A stretch of DNA of 64,000 nucleotides. Origin: Chromobacterium piscinae (GTDB lineage Bacteria > Pseudomonadota > Gammaproteobacteria > Burkholderiales > Chromobacteriaceae). The DNA is taken from assembly GCF_021129175.1 (NCBI RefSeq), contig NZ_JAJOHV010000012.1:62001-126000 (forward strand). Reading direction: 5' to 3'. Made by a program: the position numbers and the translations under genes. Below are positions 32,101-39,692 of the stretch, one piece after another. The notes under the pieces were generated by a model. It saw nothing but the letters and a program-made list of their open reading frames with translations, made no database searches and was not told the origin of the DNA. Position 1 is the first letter of the stretch. Each line of letters opens with the position of its first letter.

Positions 32101-32102
32101 CA
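32084..32102 (+). promoter_or_regulatory. dyad operator at the end of the HTH gene
   Basis: TGCTAC-AAAAGT-GTAGCA, a perfect 6-bp dyad at 32085-32102, containing the motif shared with 31714-31727 and followed by AAAAGTGAAC. Confidence 0.55.
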
Positions 32103-32231
32103 AAAGTGAACAGACGATAAATCTGTATCAATACACACCCATCCCCGATCTGTCGTAGCCTATCCATGCATGCAGCGATGGCACCAATGCCCGTCGCGCA
32201 TAGAAAAAAACTCATAGATTGGAGCGATAGA

Positions 32232-32420
32232 ATGAATTGCACTGGTAGCACCGCTTGCATAAATGCCAAGAATTGCAGCGATTTCAGGCCTATACGAATT
32301 CGTTTAGATCGGAAGAACACACCGATCGCTCAGCTGGTGATCAGCTTGGCGGAGACAGGAGAGTTGACGGTCAAACGCATTGGTGACACAGCCCGAATAA
32401 CCGATTTTTTCCTACGATGA
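32232..32420 (+). CDS. hypothetical protein (62 aa)
   Basis: MNCTGSTACINAKNCSDFRP then ELTVKRIGDTARITDFFLR. GGAGCG lies five bases before the ATG and a terminator follows the stop immediately. Convergent with the repressor gene. Function unknown. Confidence 0.45.
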   Translation: MNCTGSTACINAKNCSDFRPIRIRLDRKNTPIAQLVISLAETGELTVKRIGDTARITDFFLR

Positions 32421-32446
32421 AAAAGGCGCCTTCAAGGCGCCTTTTT
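32420..32446. terminator. bidirectional terminator between convergent genes
   Basis: A5-GGCGCC-TTCA-GGCGCC-T5. The repressor's stop codon lies in the loop, so the hairpin ends both transcripts. Confidence 0.85.
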
Positions 32447-32797
32447 CTTAGCATGGTACTCAAGTGCTCGGGTGATCACCAAGTGAAGCTCATCGGTCTC
32501 CAACTCACCGATTTGGGCTATCAGTTCGTCTTTGGTAAATGCGCTTGTCTCTGTCTTAGAGCTAGCCAACTCAGCCTCTTCCTCATGAAGCTGGTCAAAC
32601 CAACCATGAGGCAAGCCTTCTGCCTGCTCGATTCTTCGCGCCAAGTCAGATCCAAGCTGACGCGACTTTCCCTTCAGAGTCGATAAGTACGACTCTGAAG
32701 AGCCAGTAGCACTTGCGATCCGAGCAGCTGCCCCACGTGGCGCCAGCAGCGCTTTCAGGTTCCTTCGGCGGATCTCGTTAACGTCAATATCCATCAT
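32432..32797 (-). CDS. CI-like phage repressor, short form (about 121 aa)
   Basis: MDIDVNEIRRRNLKALLAP then AARIASATGSSESYLSTLKG and DLARRIEQAEGLPHGWFDQL form an XRE helix-turn-helix. The C-terminus is a helical pair ending EYHAKKKAP, with no LexA-type autoprotease, so induction would not be by simple RecA-stimulated cleavage. It is divergent from the cro-like gene across a 99-bp region rich in repeated TTGC/GCAAA sites. The upstream extension of the frame runs through those operators and is rejected as a start. Confidence 0.85.
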   Translation of the reverse strand: MMDIDVNEIRRRNLKALLAPRGAAARIASATGSSESYLSTLKGKSRQLGSDLARRIEQAEGLPHGWFDQLHEEEAELASSKTETSAFTKDELIAQIGELETDELHLVITRALEYHAKKKAP

Positions 32798-32860
32798 GAG
32801 ATGGTAGGAATTTTTAGCAATTTGCGAAATAAACGGTTTGCAAAAGTTTATGTACTCCGC

Positions 32861-32889
32861 TTGCTTAAAGTTTTGCATGTTGCTAAAGT
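32861..32889 (+). promoter_or_regulatory. promoter-operator module, copy A (cro-like promoter)
   Basis: TTGCTT, 17 bp, TAAAGT. The tandem TTGCTTAAAGTTTTGC / TTGCTAAAGTTTTGC repeats form the operators between the repressor and cro-like genes. The -10 ends 7 bp before the start codon. Confidence 0.7.
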
Positions 32890-32896
32890 TTTGCTC

Positions 32897-33094
32897 ATGA
32901 AGATGCACGACTTCCTCCGAACCATCACGCCGGATGAGCGCGATCGGCTTGCAAGAGCTTGCGGGACGACCGTGAGTTATCTCTACCAGCTCGCCGGTAA
33001 GCATAGAAACCCATCCATTCCGCTTGCGCGCCGCATTCAGCGTGAGACGCGCAACAAGGTATCGCTGAGCGATTGGGATGAGCCATCAAAGTGA
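32897..33094 (+). CDS. Cro/YdaS-like HTH protein (65 aa)
   Basis: MKMHDFLRTITPDERDRLAR, then CGTTVSYLYQLAGKHRNPSI and PLARRIQRET match Cro/YdaS-type antirepressors. No ribosome site precedes the ATG, and the -10 box predicts a transcript that starts at or next to it, so the mRNA may be leaderless. It opens the rightward lytic transcript. Confidence 0.85.
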   Translation: MKMHDFLRTITPDERDRLARACGTTVSYLYQLAGKHRNPSIPLARRIQRETRNKVSLSDWDEPSK

Positions 33095-33147
33095 TGTAAG
33101 GGTAGCCCATCATTAAATCCATTTGGCATGAACAAAGAGGCCCGCTC

Positions 33148-33606
33148 ATGAACAGCCGCTACACCCACGTCACAGCTACCGCCCAAACCGTAGCGAAAAC
33201 CCACCACAACGGCATCGCCGGCCTGGCCGTGGCAATGCAGAAAGGGCCGTCGGTACTGGCCAACAAGCTGAACCCGAACTGCGATACCAACCACCTGACG
33301 CTGGAGGAGGCTGCCGAGATCACCGATCGGACGCAGGATCCGGCGGTCGCAGACGCCCTGGCCGCGCTGTGCAACCGGATCACCGTTGCCCTGCCCTCTG
33401 GCGAGCTGACGCTGAAGGAGCTGTCGCGGGCGTTTTGCCAGCTGGCGGCCGAGTGCGGGGAAGTCGGACAGGAAATCAACGCGGCGGAACATCCGGAATC
33501 CGAATGGGGGGAGCGCATCAGCCCGGGAGAGGCGAGGCGTATCGAGCGCGCGCTGTGGGACTTGTTGTCCGCCGGCGCCGGCCTGCTGCAGCGAGTCAGG
33601 GGATGA
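33148..33606 (+). CDS. phage regulatory protein CII family
   Basis: 152 residues. THHNGIAGLAVAMQKGPSVL then ANKLNPNCDTNHLTLEEAAE and ITDRTQDPAVADALAALCN are typical of the P2/CP76-type CII family. These small DNA-binding regulators favour lysogeny. The C-terminus has ERISPGEARRIERALWDLLS. The stop overlaps the next gene by ATGA. Confidence 0.85.
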   Translation: MNSRYTHVTATAQTVAKTHHNGIAGLAVAMQKGPSVLANKLNPNCDTNHLTLEEAAEITDRTQDPAVADALAALCNRITVALPSGELTLKELSRAFCQLAAECGEVGQEINAAEHPESEWGERISPGEARRIERALWDLLSAGAGLLQRVRG

Positions 33607-33707
33607 CTGTGGAACAAACGAACTGCGTGGGACCAGAAAAGAGAAAACCCCGGTCATCGCCGTTGGCGCGGCTCGCGGGGTATCTCCGTGGAGGGTTTGC
33701 CAGATGA
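33603..33707 (+). CDS. 34-residue hypothetical protein
   Basis: MTVEQTNCVGPEKRKPRSSP then LARLAGYLRGGFAR. Start and stop both overlap neighbours through ATGA, the coupling seen throughout the replication operon. Confidence 0.45.
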   Translation: MTVEQTNCVGPEKRKPRSSPLARLAGYLRGGFAR

Positions 33708-33823
33708 GTATGCCCATGAGCACAACATTTTTCAATCCCGCCGAGGTGCCCGCGCGGCAAACGCCGGCTGAGGCGTGGCGTCGTTGCAACCCCGGCACGC
33801 CGTTGAGCAGGAGCCCGTCATGA
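33704..33823 (+). CDS. 39-residue hypothetical protein
   Basis: MSMPMSTTFFNPAEVPARQT then PAEAWRRCNPGTPLSRSPS. Four-base overlaps with both neighbours support translation. No family recognised. Confidence 0.45.
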   Translation: MSMPMSTTFFNPAEVPARQTPAEAWRRCNPGTPLSRSPS

Positions 33824-34710
33824 GCGCGGCCGAGAAGGTGATCCACCTGGCCGACCGGCGCCCGGCTGCGGAAGAGCCGCCGCGCAAGGAGGGTTTTCTG
33901 GCCATTCCCAACGAGTTGATGGACGCCCTGCTGGCAGCCGATCTCACCGGGCGGCAGCTAAAGCTGGCCCTGGCGGTGGTGCGCAAGACCATCGGCTACG
34001 GCAAGGCCGAGGATGACTGCACCATCACCCAGCTAGCCGAGGTTGCCGGCCTGCACCGCCCTGACGCCAGCAAGGCCCTGCAGCAGCTGCTGGACCTGGG
34101 CATCATAAGCGCGCGCAAGGGTCGCCATGGACAGCTGGTGTCGCTCAATCCTCCGGCGAGTTGGCACTCTGGCGACGCGGAGCAAAACGCTACGCCTACC
34201 GCTACGAACGTAGCAAAACGCTACGATGACCCGTCGCAAAACGCTACGCACAATAAACAATCCCAATACCCAAGTAATTCTATCCCCCCTATATCCCCCC
34301 ATGGCGAGCCGGCCGCCGCCAATTGTCCTGCTGCAGACGCTACGCCGCCCAAGCCGAAACGGCAGCCGCGCGCCAAGGGGACCAAGCGAACTTTCGCCCA
34401 ATGGCGCGATGAAACGAAAGCCGCCGGCGCCGCACTGATCCCTGAAGACGATTCGGTGTTCGAGTACGCCGCCCAAGCCGGCATTGACAGCGAGTTCCTG
34501 CGGCTGGCCTGGATCGAGTTCCGCACCACCTACACCGACAAGCTGGCGAGCAAGCGGTACGTGGACTGGCGCGCCCATTTCCGAGATGCGGTCCGTCGCA
34601 ACTGGTACAAGTTGTGGTGGATGAAGGACGACGGCACCTGCGAACTGAGCACCGCCGGCCTGCAGGCGCGCAACGCCGCCCAAGCCGCCAAAAAGAAGGG
34701 GGCGAACTGA
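33820..34710 (+). CDS. phage replication initiator, lambda O-type
   Basis: 296 residues. GFLAIPNELMDALLAADLTG, RQLKLALAVVRKTIGYGKAE and LAEVAGLHRPDASKALQQLL are the winged-helix domain of phage replication protein O, which binds origin iterons. The middle is low-complexity because it is encoded by the iterons themselves (34182-34248). The C-terminal half (RTFAQWRDETKAAGAALIPE to YVDWRAHFRDAVRRNWYKL) should contact the helicase. The next gene is a DnaB-type helicase whose start overlaps this stop, which completes the initiator-helicase pair. ATG 33820 overlaps the preceding stop. Confidence 0.92.
   Translation: MSAAEKVIHLADRRPAAEEPPRKEGFLAIPNELMDALLAADLTGRQLKLALAVVRKTIGYGKAEDDCTITQLAEVAGLHRPDASKALQQLLDLGIISARKGRHGQLVSLNPPASWHSGDAEQNATPTATNVAKRYDDPSQNATHNKQSQYPSNSIPPISPHGEPAAANCPAADATPPKPKRQPRAKGTKRTFAQWRDETKAAGAALIPEDDSVFEYAAQAGIDSEFLRLAWIEFRTTYTDKLASKRYVDWRAHFRDAVRRNWYKLWWMKDDGTCELSTAGLQARNAAQAAKKKGAN
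34182..34248 (+). repeat. iterons of the prophage replication origin
   Basis: Three exact copies of GCAAAACGCTACG at 34182, 34213 and 34236, plus the dyad GCTACG-AA-CGTAGC at 34201-34214 between the first two. An AT-richer, pyrimidine-biased stretch follows to about 34310. They lie inside the initiator gene, as in lambda. Confidence 0.8.
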
Positions 34711-36107
34711 TGCACGCCGAGAGCGAGATTTTCCAGCTGCATCACCCTGGCGCGGAACAGTCAGTGCTGGGCGGCCTGCTGCTGGACAACCTGGCATGGG
34801 ACAAGGTGAGCGAGACCCTGACGCCGGAGCATTTTTTCGACCCAGCACGCCGCGCCATTGCCCAGGTCATGTTCGGCATGCTCAACGCCGGCGCACCTGT
34901 CGACGTGGTGACGGTATCCGAAGCCCTCGAAGCCCAGGACAAGCTGGAGGCCGCCGGCGGCATTGCGGCCCTGAGCACCATGGTGCAGAACACGCCCAGC
35001 GCCGCCAACATCCGCCGGTACGCCGCCATCCTGCAGGACAAAGCCATCGCCCGACAGGCGATCCACATCACCGGCGAACTGATCGGGGAGCTGCAAACGC
35101 CGCGCGGCGCGAAGTCGGCAGAGCTGGTGGATCGGGCCGCTGGCGCGCTGGAGATGCTGACCGCCGACCAAGGCGCTGCTGACCAGACATTAGATGCCGT
35201 AGCACTGGCAAAGCGCGGTTTCGATAATGTAGACAGGCGCTGGTCTATGGAAGATGGGCAACTGGACGGGCTTGCCACCGGCTTCACTGATCTGGATGAG
35301 ACGCTCTGCGGTCTACAGCCAGGGGATTTGGTGATCATCGCTGGGCGCCCGGGCATGGGGAAAACCGCTTTCGCAATGAATGTGGCAGAGCACGTGGCAC
35401 GTTCCACTGGCCCAGTGTTCGTTTTCAGCCTGGAAATGAGCCCGACCCAATTAAGCGACAGGCAAATGGCAAGCCTGGGTGGGGTTGATCTGAAGCGGAT
35501 TCGTACAGGCCGCCTGGAAGACGCTGACTGGCAAAAGCTGACCTATTACGCCAGCCAGGTGCAAGACATGCGGATGTACGTCGATTTTCGCGCCGGACTC
35601 AGCCCGGATCAGATCCGCAGCCAGTCCAGATATCTGACACGCCTACACGGCCGCCCTGCCCTGATTGTCGTTGACTACCTGCAATTAATGCGCGGCCCAG
35701 GCCATGGCACCAGTGATAACCGAAACCACGAAATCGGCTTCATCACCGGCGCACTAAAGAGCCTTGGAAAAGAGCTGGAATGCCCTGTGGCGGCGCTGAG
35801 CCAATTGTCCCGAGCGGTTGAGTCCCGCGCCAACAAGCGGCCGATGATGTCCGACCTCCGCGACTCTGGATCCATCGAACAGGATGCCGACGTGGTGCTG
35901 TTCACCTACCGCGATGAGTACTACAACCCCGACAGCACCGACGCAGGCACGGCAGAAATCATCGTTGGAAAGCTCCGCCAGGGTGAGGCGAAAACAGTCC
36001 GCCTGGGCTGGCAGGGCCAGTTCGCCCGTATGACCAATCTGCAGAATGACTGGATGCCCCGCCCTAGCCTCAGCAACCAACCACACAGAGGAGGATTCGA
36101 GGATTGA
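34710..36107 (+). CDS. dnaB: replicative DNA helicase, DnaB type
   Basis: 465 residues. The N-terminal domain (HHPGAEQSVLGGLLLDN, FFDPARRAIAQVM) and RecA-like ATPase are complete: Walker A AGRPGMGKTAFAMN, Walker B LIVVDYLQLM, Arg-finger-region LSQLSRAVESR and SGSIEQDADVV. It unwinds DNA at the prophage origin after loading by the initiator. Start ATG 34710 overlaps the initiator's stop by one base; the longer frame is internal to that gene. Confidence 0.96.
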   Translation: MHAESEIFQLHHPGAEQSVLGGLLLDNLAWDKVSETLTPEHFFDPARRAIAQVMFGMLNAGAPVDVVTVSEALEAQDKLEAAGGIAALSTMVQNTPSAANIRRYAAILQDKAIARQAIHITGELIGELQTPRGAKSAELVDRAAGALEMLTADQGAADQTLDAVALAKRGFDNVDRRWSMEDGQLDGLATGFTDLDETLCGLQPGDLVIIAGRPGMGKTAFAMNVAEHVARSTGPVFVFSLEMSPTQLSDRQMASLGGVDLKRIRTGRLEDADWQKLTYYASQVQDMRMYVDFRAGLSPDQIRSQSRYLTRLHGRPALIVVDYLQLMRGPGHGTSDNRNHEIGFITGALKSLGKELECPVAALSQLSRAVESRANKRPMMSDLRDSGSIEQDADVVLFTYRDEYYNPDSTDAGTAEIIVGKLRQGEAKTVRLGWQGQFARMTNLQNDWMPRPSLSNQPHRGGFED

Positions 36108-36481
36108 GCTCGACACAACGACCTACCAAGATCGTGCCGCGCCCCGGCGATCAGCCCGGCACCGGCCGGCGCGACGACTACCGCACGGATCCGCACTGGC
36201 TGGCGGCCGTGGGCACCATCCGCAACTGCATGCGCTGCGGCAGCAACGTCGCGGTCCAGGTGGCGCACCGCAACGAGGGCAAGGGCATGTCGTTGAAGAA
36301 CCCCGACGCCCTGACTGCCGCGCTTTGCCTGGACTGCCACAACGCCCTGGACAACGGGAACCGATTCAATCTGGAGTTCCGGCGCCGAGAGATGGACCGC
36401 GCCATCGTGCATACCCTGGAGCGGCTGGCACTGGCCGGCCTGGTGCGAATCGACAAGCAGCGCTTGAAGGAATTGGGATGA
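36104..36481 (+). CDS. DUF1364 family HNH-like phage protein
   Basis: 125 residues; MRCGSNVAVQVAHRNEGKGM then LTAALCLDCHNALDNGNRF: the Cx2C...H...Cx2C(H) layout of a zinc-stabilised HNH-like fold found as DUF1364 in lambdoid nin regions. TTG start overlaps the helicase stop; GAGGAGG lies upstream. Probably a nuclease or structural relative for recombination. Confidence 0.8.
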   Translation: MSSTQRPTKIVPRPGDQPGTGRRDDYRTDPHWLAAVGTIRNCMRCGSNVAVQVAHRNEGKGMSLKNPDALTAALCLDCHNALDNGNRFNLEFRRREMDRAIVHTLERLALAGLVRIDKQRLKELG

Positions 36482-36858
36482 GCATCGGCGCGAGGCATTT
36501 CAAATCAACAGGTGCCAAAAGCAGCCTGCTGGCACTGGGCCGACTCCCGGCTGGCACCATGAACCAGACCGAGGCCGCCTACGCCCAGCATCTGGAACAC
36601 CGGAAGTTCGCCGGCGAACTGGTGTGGTATCGCTTCGAGGGCATCAAGCTGCGGCTGGCCGACAACACCTTCTACACGCCCGACTTCGCCGTGATGTTGG
36701 CGAACGGCCAGATGGAGATGCACGAGGTGAAGGGCCGCTGGATGGACGATGCGCGTGCCAAGATCAAGATCGCCGCGGACCAGTACCCGTTCCGCTTCAT
36801 TGCGGTGATGGCACGGACCAAGAGGGCCGGCGGCGGCTGGGATGTTGAAGAGTTTTGA
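36478..36858 (+). CDS. DUF1064 family PD-(D/E)XK nuclease-like protein
   Basis: 126 residues. NQTEAAYAQHLEHRKFAGEL, FYTPDFAVMLANGQ and MEMHEVKGRWMDDARAKIKI carry PD...ExK, the catalytic pattern of DUF1064 phage proteins, suspected Holliday-junction or packaging-related nucleases. ATGA overlap with the DUF1364 gene. Confidence 0.85.
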   Translation: MSIGARHFKSTGAKSSLLALGRLPAGTMNQTEAAYAQHLEHRKFAGELVWYRFEGIKLRLADNTFYTPDFAVMLANGQMEMHEVKGRWMDDARAKIKIAADQYPFRFIAVMARTKRAGGGWDVEEF

Positions 36859-36872
36859 GTAAGGGGAAGGCA

Positions 36873-37355
36873 ATGCAAGCATCGACAATTCAGAACCTAG
36901 TGGGACTGTGCTTCCAGCTGGAAACCACCGTGATATTGAAGACACAACACTTCGGCCTGTACGAGCCGCCGGAGTTCGAAGCACTGACGATGCATGAAAA
37001 GAAAGCCCAGGCCGCCATGATCATGGCCAAGATCAACCGGCTACCGTTCGAACAGCGCGCCGTGTTGTGGGCTTTGCACGTCCAGCGCGACACGGAAATG
37101 GTCTACCTGACCACACACACGCCCTGCAAATACGGCTACAAGACCGACCTGGACATCATCCGCAAGTGGGCTACAGGTGACGGCCCCGGCTGCCGCGATC
37201 TGGGTGACCGGCATAACGTCCACTACACCACCGCCTATCGTTACGGTAAAACCATAATCCGCCAGCTGGAATTGATGATGCACCAAGCCTATGCTGAACT
37301 TGAGAGGTCGCTGGGGGAAATCATCAGCGGCCTGAATTACGAGGTAGCGGCATAA
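36873..37355 (+). CDS. possible late antiterminator/regulator (Q-like)
   Basis: 160 residues; MQASTIQNLVGLCFQLETTV, FEQRAVLWALHVQRDTEMVY and HYTTAYRYGKTIIRQLELMM, the last a helix-turn-helix like sigma-4 or Q-type regulators. It is the last gene of the rightward early operon, where lambdoid phages place Q. ATG 36873 is used because AAGGGGAAGG precedes it. The antiterminator role is inferred from position. Confidence 0.6.
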   Translation: MQASTIQNLVGLCFQLETTVILKTQHFGLYEPPEFEALTMHEKKAQAAMIMAKINRLPFEQRAVLWALHVQRDTEMVYLTTHTPCKYGYKTDLDIIRKWATGDGPGCRDLGDRHNVHYTTAYRYGKTIIRQLELMMHQAYAELERSLGEIISGLNYEVAA

Positions 37356-37552
37356 GTTAATCTACCAAATACCGTATCATTCAGACAATTATCAACCATG
37401 ATCGACAATTTAAAGTCACGCGCAACACTAAATTCGAAGAAAACATACTGCAAAGTGTAAATATAAAGTTCTTGCCTCTCACTCACTCCCACATACAAAA
37501 CACATTTAGCTTTACTAACGCATTAGATAGTAATTGTGCGCAAGGAAATTAA

Positions 37553-37984
37553 ATGCCTAAGTTAAAATACAGTTGGCCACGGCTTTTTCACTGGATAGGA
37601 TATAGTGTACTGCCATCTTTATTTGGCTTTTTCATTATCTTCATAACAGCCATGCTAACTAATATTAGAGTTGACTTCTTTAATTTACTAGGACGTGGAG
37701 AACTAATGCTTCTAACAACCGCCATTGTTACCGAGGCAATGGGCGGCTTTATGAAAGCAAAAAAGAGGAGCCCTCAAATAAGTGTTCTTTCATGGGCTGC
37801 ACTTTTCGCATGCATAATTTCTGCGTCAGAATTTGCAGTAATTTCAATTACCTCAAATAACATTCTTGGCATACACGTAACTTCAACCATTAATAAAGAA
37901 TTTTCTATTGGCTTATCAATCTGTACATTATCTGTAGGCCTGATCATCGTGGGAGTTTTCAAATCAATAGACGATTTGGAGTAA
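37553..37984 (+). CDS. four-helix membrane protein, partner of the chemoreceptor-tip protein
   Basis: 143 residues, AT-rich. Hydrophobic helices: YSVLPSLFGFFIIFITAML, LMLLTTAIVTEAMGG, SWAALFACIISASEFAVISI and FSIGLSICTLSVGLIIVGVF. AAGGAA lies five bases before the ATG. It ends 5 bp before the next gene, so the two are one transcript. No family recognised. The pair sits between the last early regulator and the late genes, a usual place for lysogenic-conversion cargo. Confidence 0.65.
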   Translation: MPKLKYSWPRLFHWIGYSVLPSLFGFFIIFITAMLTNIRVDFFNLLGRGELMLLTTAIVTEAMGGFMKAKKRSPQISVLSWAALFACIISASEFAVISITSNNILGIHVTSTINKEFSIGLSICTLSVGLIIVGVFKSIDDLE

Positions 37985-37989
37985 GCAAA

Positions 37990-38634
37990 ATGCAAACTTA
38001 CTTATATGTTGCAAATGGATTAATGATTTCACTTGGAGTTCTCTCTCTTATAGCTGGCCCGTTGTATCGGCCGCTGAGTAGAATTTTGTCGAAAATAAAA
38101 ACCTTTTCCTCGACACTTCTGAAGTGCAATATCTTAAATCTGTTTAAAACAAATTCCAAAACGCTACTTACCGATGATAACTATAAAAATGAACCACCGG
38201 CAAAAGATAACACAGTTGTAAACACTGAAATGATGAGCAGTATTGATATATTCCAGGACATCGCAGATCAAATACACCTACTGGCATTAAATGCTGCCAT
38301 AGAGTGCGCAAGGGCAGGTGAATCGGGTGATAATTTTCAGAAAATTGCGCAATCAATACACGATCTTGATAAATCCTCAACGGCATCAGTACAGAATATT
38401 CGAGAAATTATTCAAAATCTGCATCAATTAGATGCAACCATCCCAACAGTAGAGGAAGTTGAAAAGTCGAAGTTCGATGATAAGAGAGGATACTCGCCGT
38501 TGTTTACAGAAATAAATAAAACATTACGCTCGCAACGTGAGTCAATTGAAAGACTGCAAGACCAAGTTCAGAAAATAAATGAAAAAACTGAACAACTTTC
38601 GGAATACAAAAACCAGGGCCTAGCAAAAAAATGA
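37990..38634 (+). CDS. membrane-anchored protein with chemoreceptor (MCP) signalling tip
   Basis: 214 residues. One N-terminal membrane helix (about 5-27), a charged linker, then near residues 91-112 [20 protein letters not shown], which closely follows the hairpin tip of methyl-accepting chemotaxis proteins ([21 protein letters not shown]), then helices to residue 145 ([20 protein letters not shown]) and a second coiled coil at 175-208. It lacks a ligand domain, HAMP and long methylation helices, so it is not a normal receptor. It could bind CheA/CheW or scaffold its own partner, the 4-TM protein before it. Function unknown. Confidence 0.7.
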   Translation: [214 protein letters not shown]

Positions 38635-38996
38635 AGTTGGTTTCAAAAATACTGAAGCATCTCCTATAGATGTGTAAAGTTAATACTTTTTCAGCAAGAT
38701 TTCATTGAGATTCGTATCAAGCGAGCAAAACCAAAACTTCAATCGACATCGAGCTCTCACCCCTTTTAGCGAATACCTACAAAGGAAAAAAGTCAAAATC
38801 AACCATTCTCAACTGCACCTTGAACTTAAGGACAACACTCATGAAGAATTTTGCAAGCCTTGAAAACAGACACAGCAACTCTTTGCAACATAAAGAATAT
38901 AGAAACAATTTCCATAACTGTTCCCATCTAGCTAAAAATAGCTGCCCATTAACATATAAAAATAAAAAAACAAATTGAAACGACGCTGAAAATACT
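38635..38996. other. AT-rich intergenic stretch
   Basis: About 360 bp with one weak small open frame (38841-38978) and no terminator or promoter that I would defend. Confidence 0.5.
38841..38978 (+). CDS. possible 45-residue basic peptide
   Basis: MKNFASLENRHSNSLQHKEY start, rich in Asn, Lys and His. AAGGA lies before the ATG at acceptable distance. Composition may just reflect AT-rich DNA. Confidence 0.25.
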   Translation: MKNFASLENRHSNSLQHKEYRNNFHNCSHLAKNSCPLTYKNKKTN

Positions 38997-39692
38997 CTAC
39001 TTTGCTGATGAGGCTGCTATCATTGGCGCCGCACCTGGGACAGTCACTGAGTACGCAATACAAGCAGCCTGAACTTGCTCAAGAGCTGCAAAACGTACCA
39101 AATAACTATTACTACTATTCGTCGCAGTGGCAAGACTTGTATTCATGGCTACTACAATATTGTTCCGTGTTGCAGCTACTGCATCGCCGGCAAGGCCAGC
39201 AGTGCGTAAAGTCTGTGCAGCTAAGTTAGTAGCGCCGGCCCACCCACTAGTTGCAGAAATCAATGCGCGATGTGCCGTAGCATTCGCTGCCGTTGCAGCC
39301 GGGGCGATAACAGCCCCGGCAAAAAGACCTGACATAGAAAGCCAGAATGAGTATCTTTCTTGATCCTCCACCTTCTGCTGCATGCCCGAAATTACACTAT
39401 TACAGCCCATCAATACTTTAGATAGTTTTTCATTGATATCTTTATTCTCCTCATCAGTCAATTTTTGAGTGGCACTTTTATCCAATTCTGCTGCTGTCAT
39501 TAACGCTGGCGTGTTCACATTTGCACCCGATGCAGCCAGCAAATTGGCATACTCCGTATGCTTTTTTGTGGCCTCCAAGCTAAGAGTACTAAACTTAGAT
39601 GGCTCCAAGCTATAAAACACAGCCCGACTATTCTGTGAAGTACCACAAGCAGACAGCACAATCATGATTGGCATTAATATAGCTTGTTTCAC
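38997..39692 (-). CDS. predicted lipoprotein (231 aa)
   Basis: Signal peptide MKQAILMPIMIVLSACG with lipobox LSAC (Cys 16), so the mature protein should be lipid-anchored. Residues 25-110 are charged and helical; LFAGAVIAPAATAANATAH begins an alanine-rich hydrophobic half ending VTVPGAAPMIAASSAK. It is transcribed against the late genes with its own upstream region, which fits expression from the lysogen. It may alter the host envelope or exclude other phages, but no family is recognised. Confidence 0.7.
   Translation of the reverse strand: MKQAILMPIMIVLSACGTSQNSRAVFYSLEPSKFSTLSLEATKKHTEYANLLAASGANVNTPALMTAAELDKSATQKLTDEENKDINEKLSKVLMGCNSVISGMQQKVEDQERYSFWLSMSGLFAGAVIAPAATAANATAHRALISATSGWAGATNLAAQTLRTAGLAGDAVAATRNNIVVAMNTSLATATNSSNSYLVRFAALEQVQAACIAYSVTVPGAAPMIAASSAK

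Noticed and set aside
34182-34248. Short spaced repeats considered as a CRISPR array
   Set aside because: Only three 13-bp units with unequal 10-18 bp spacing inside an initiator gene; they are iterons. No CRISPR array or cas gene is in the window.
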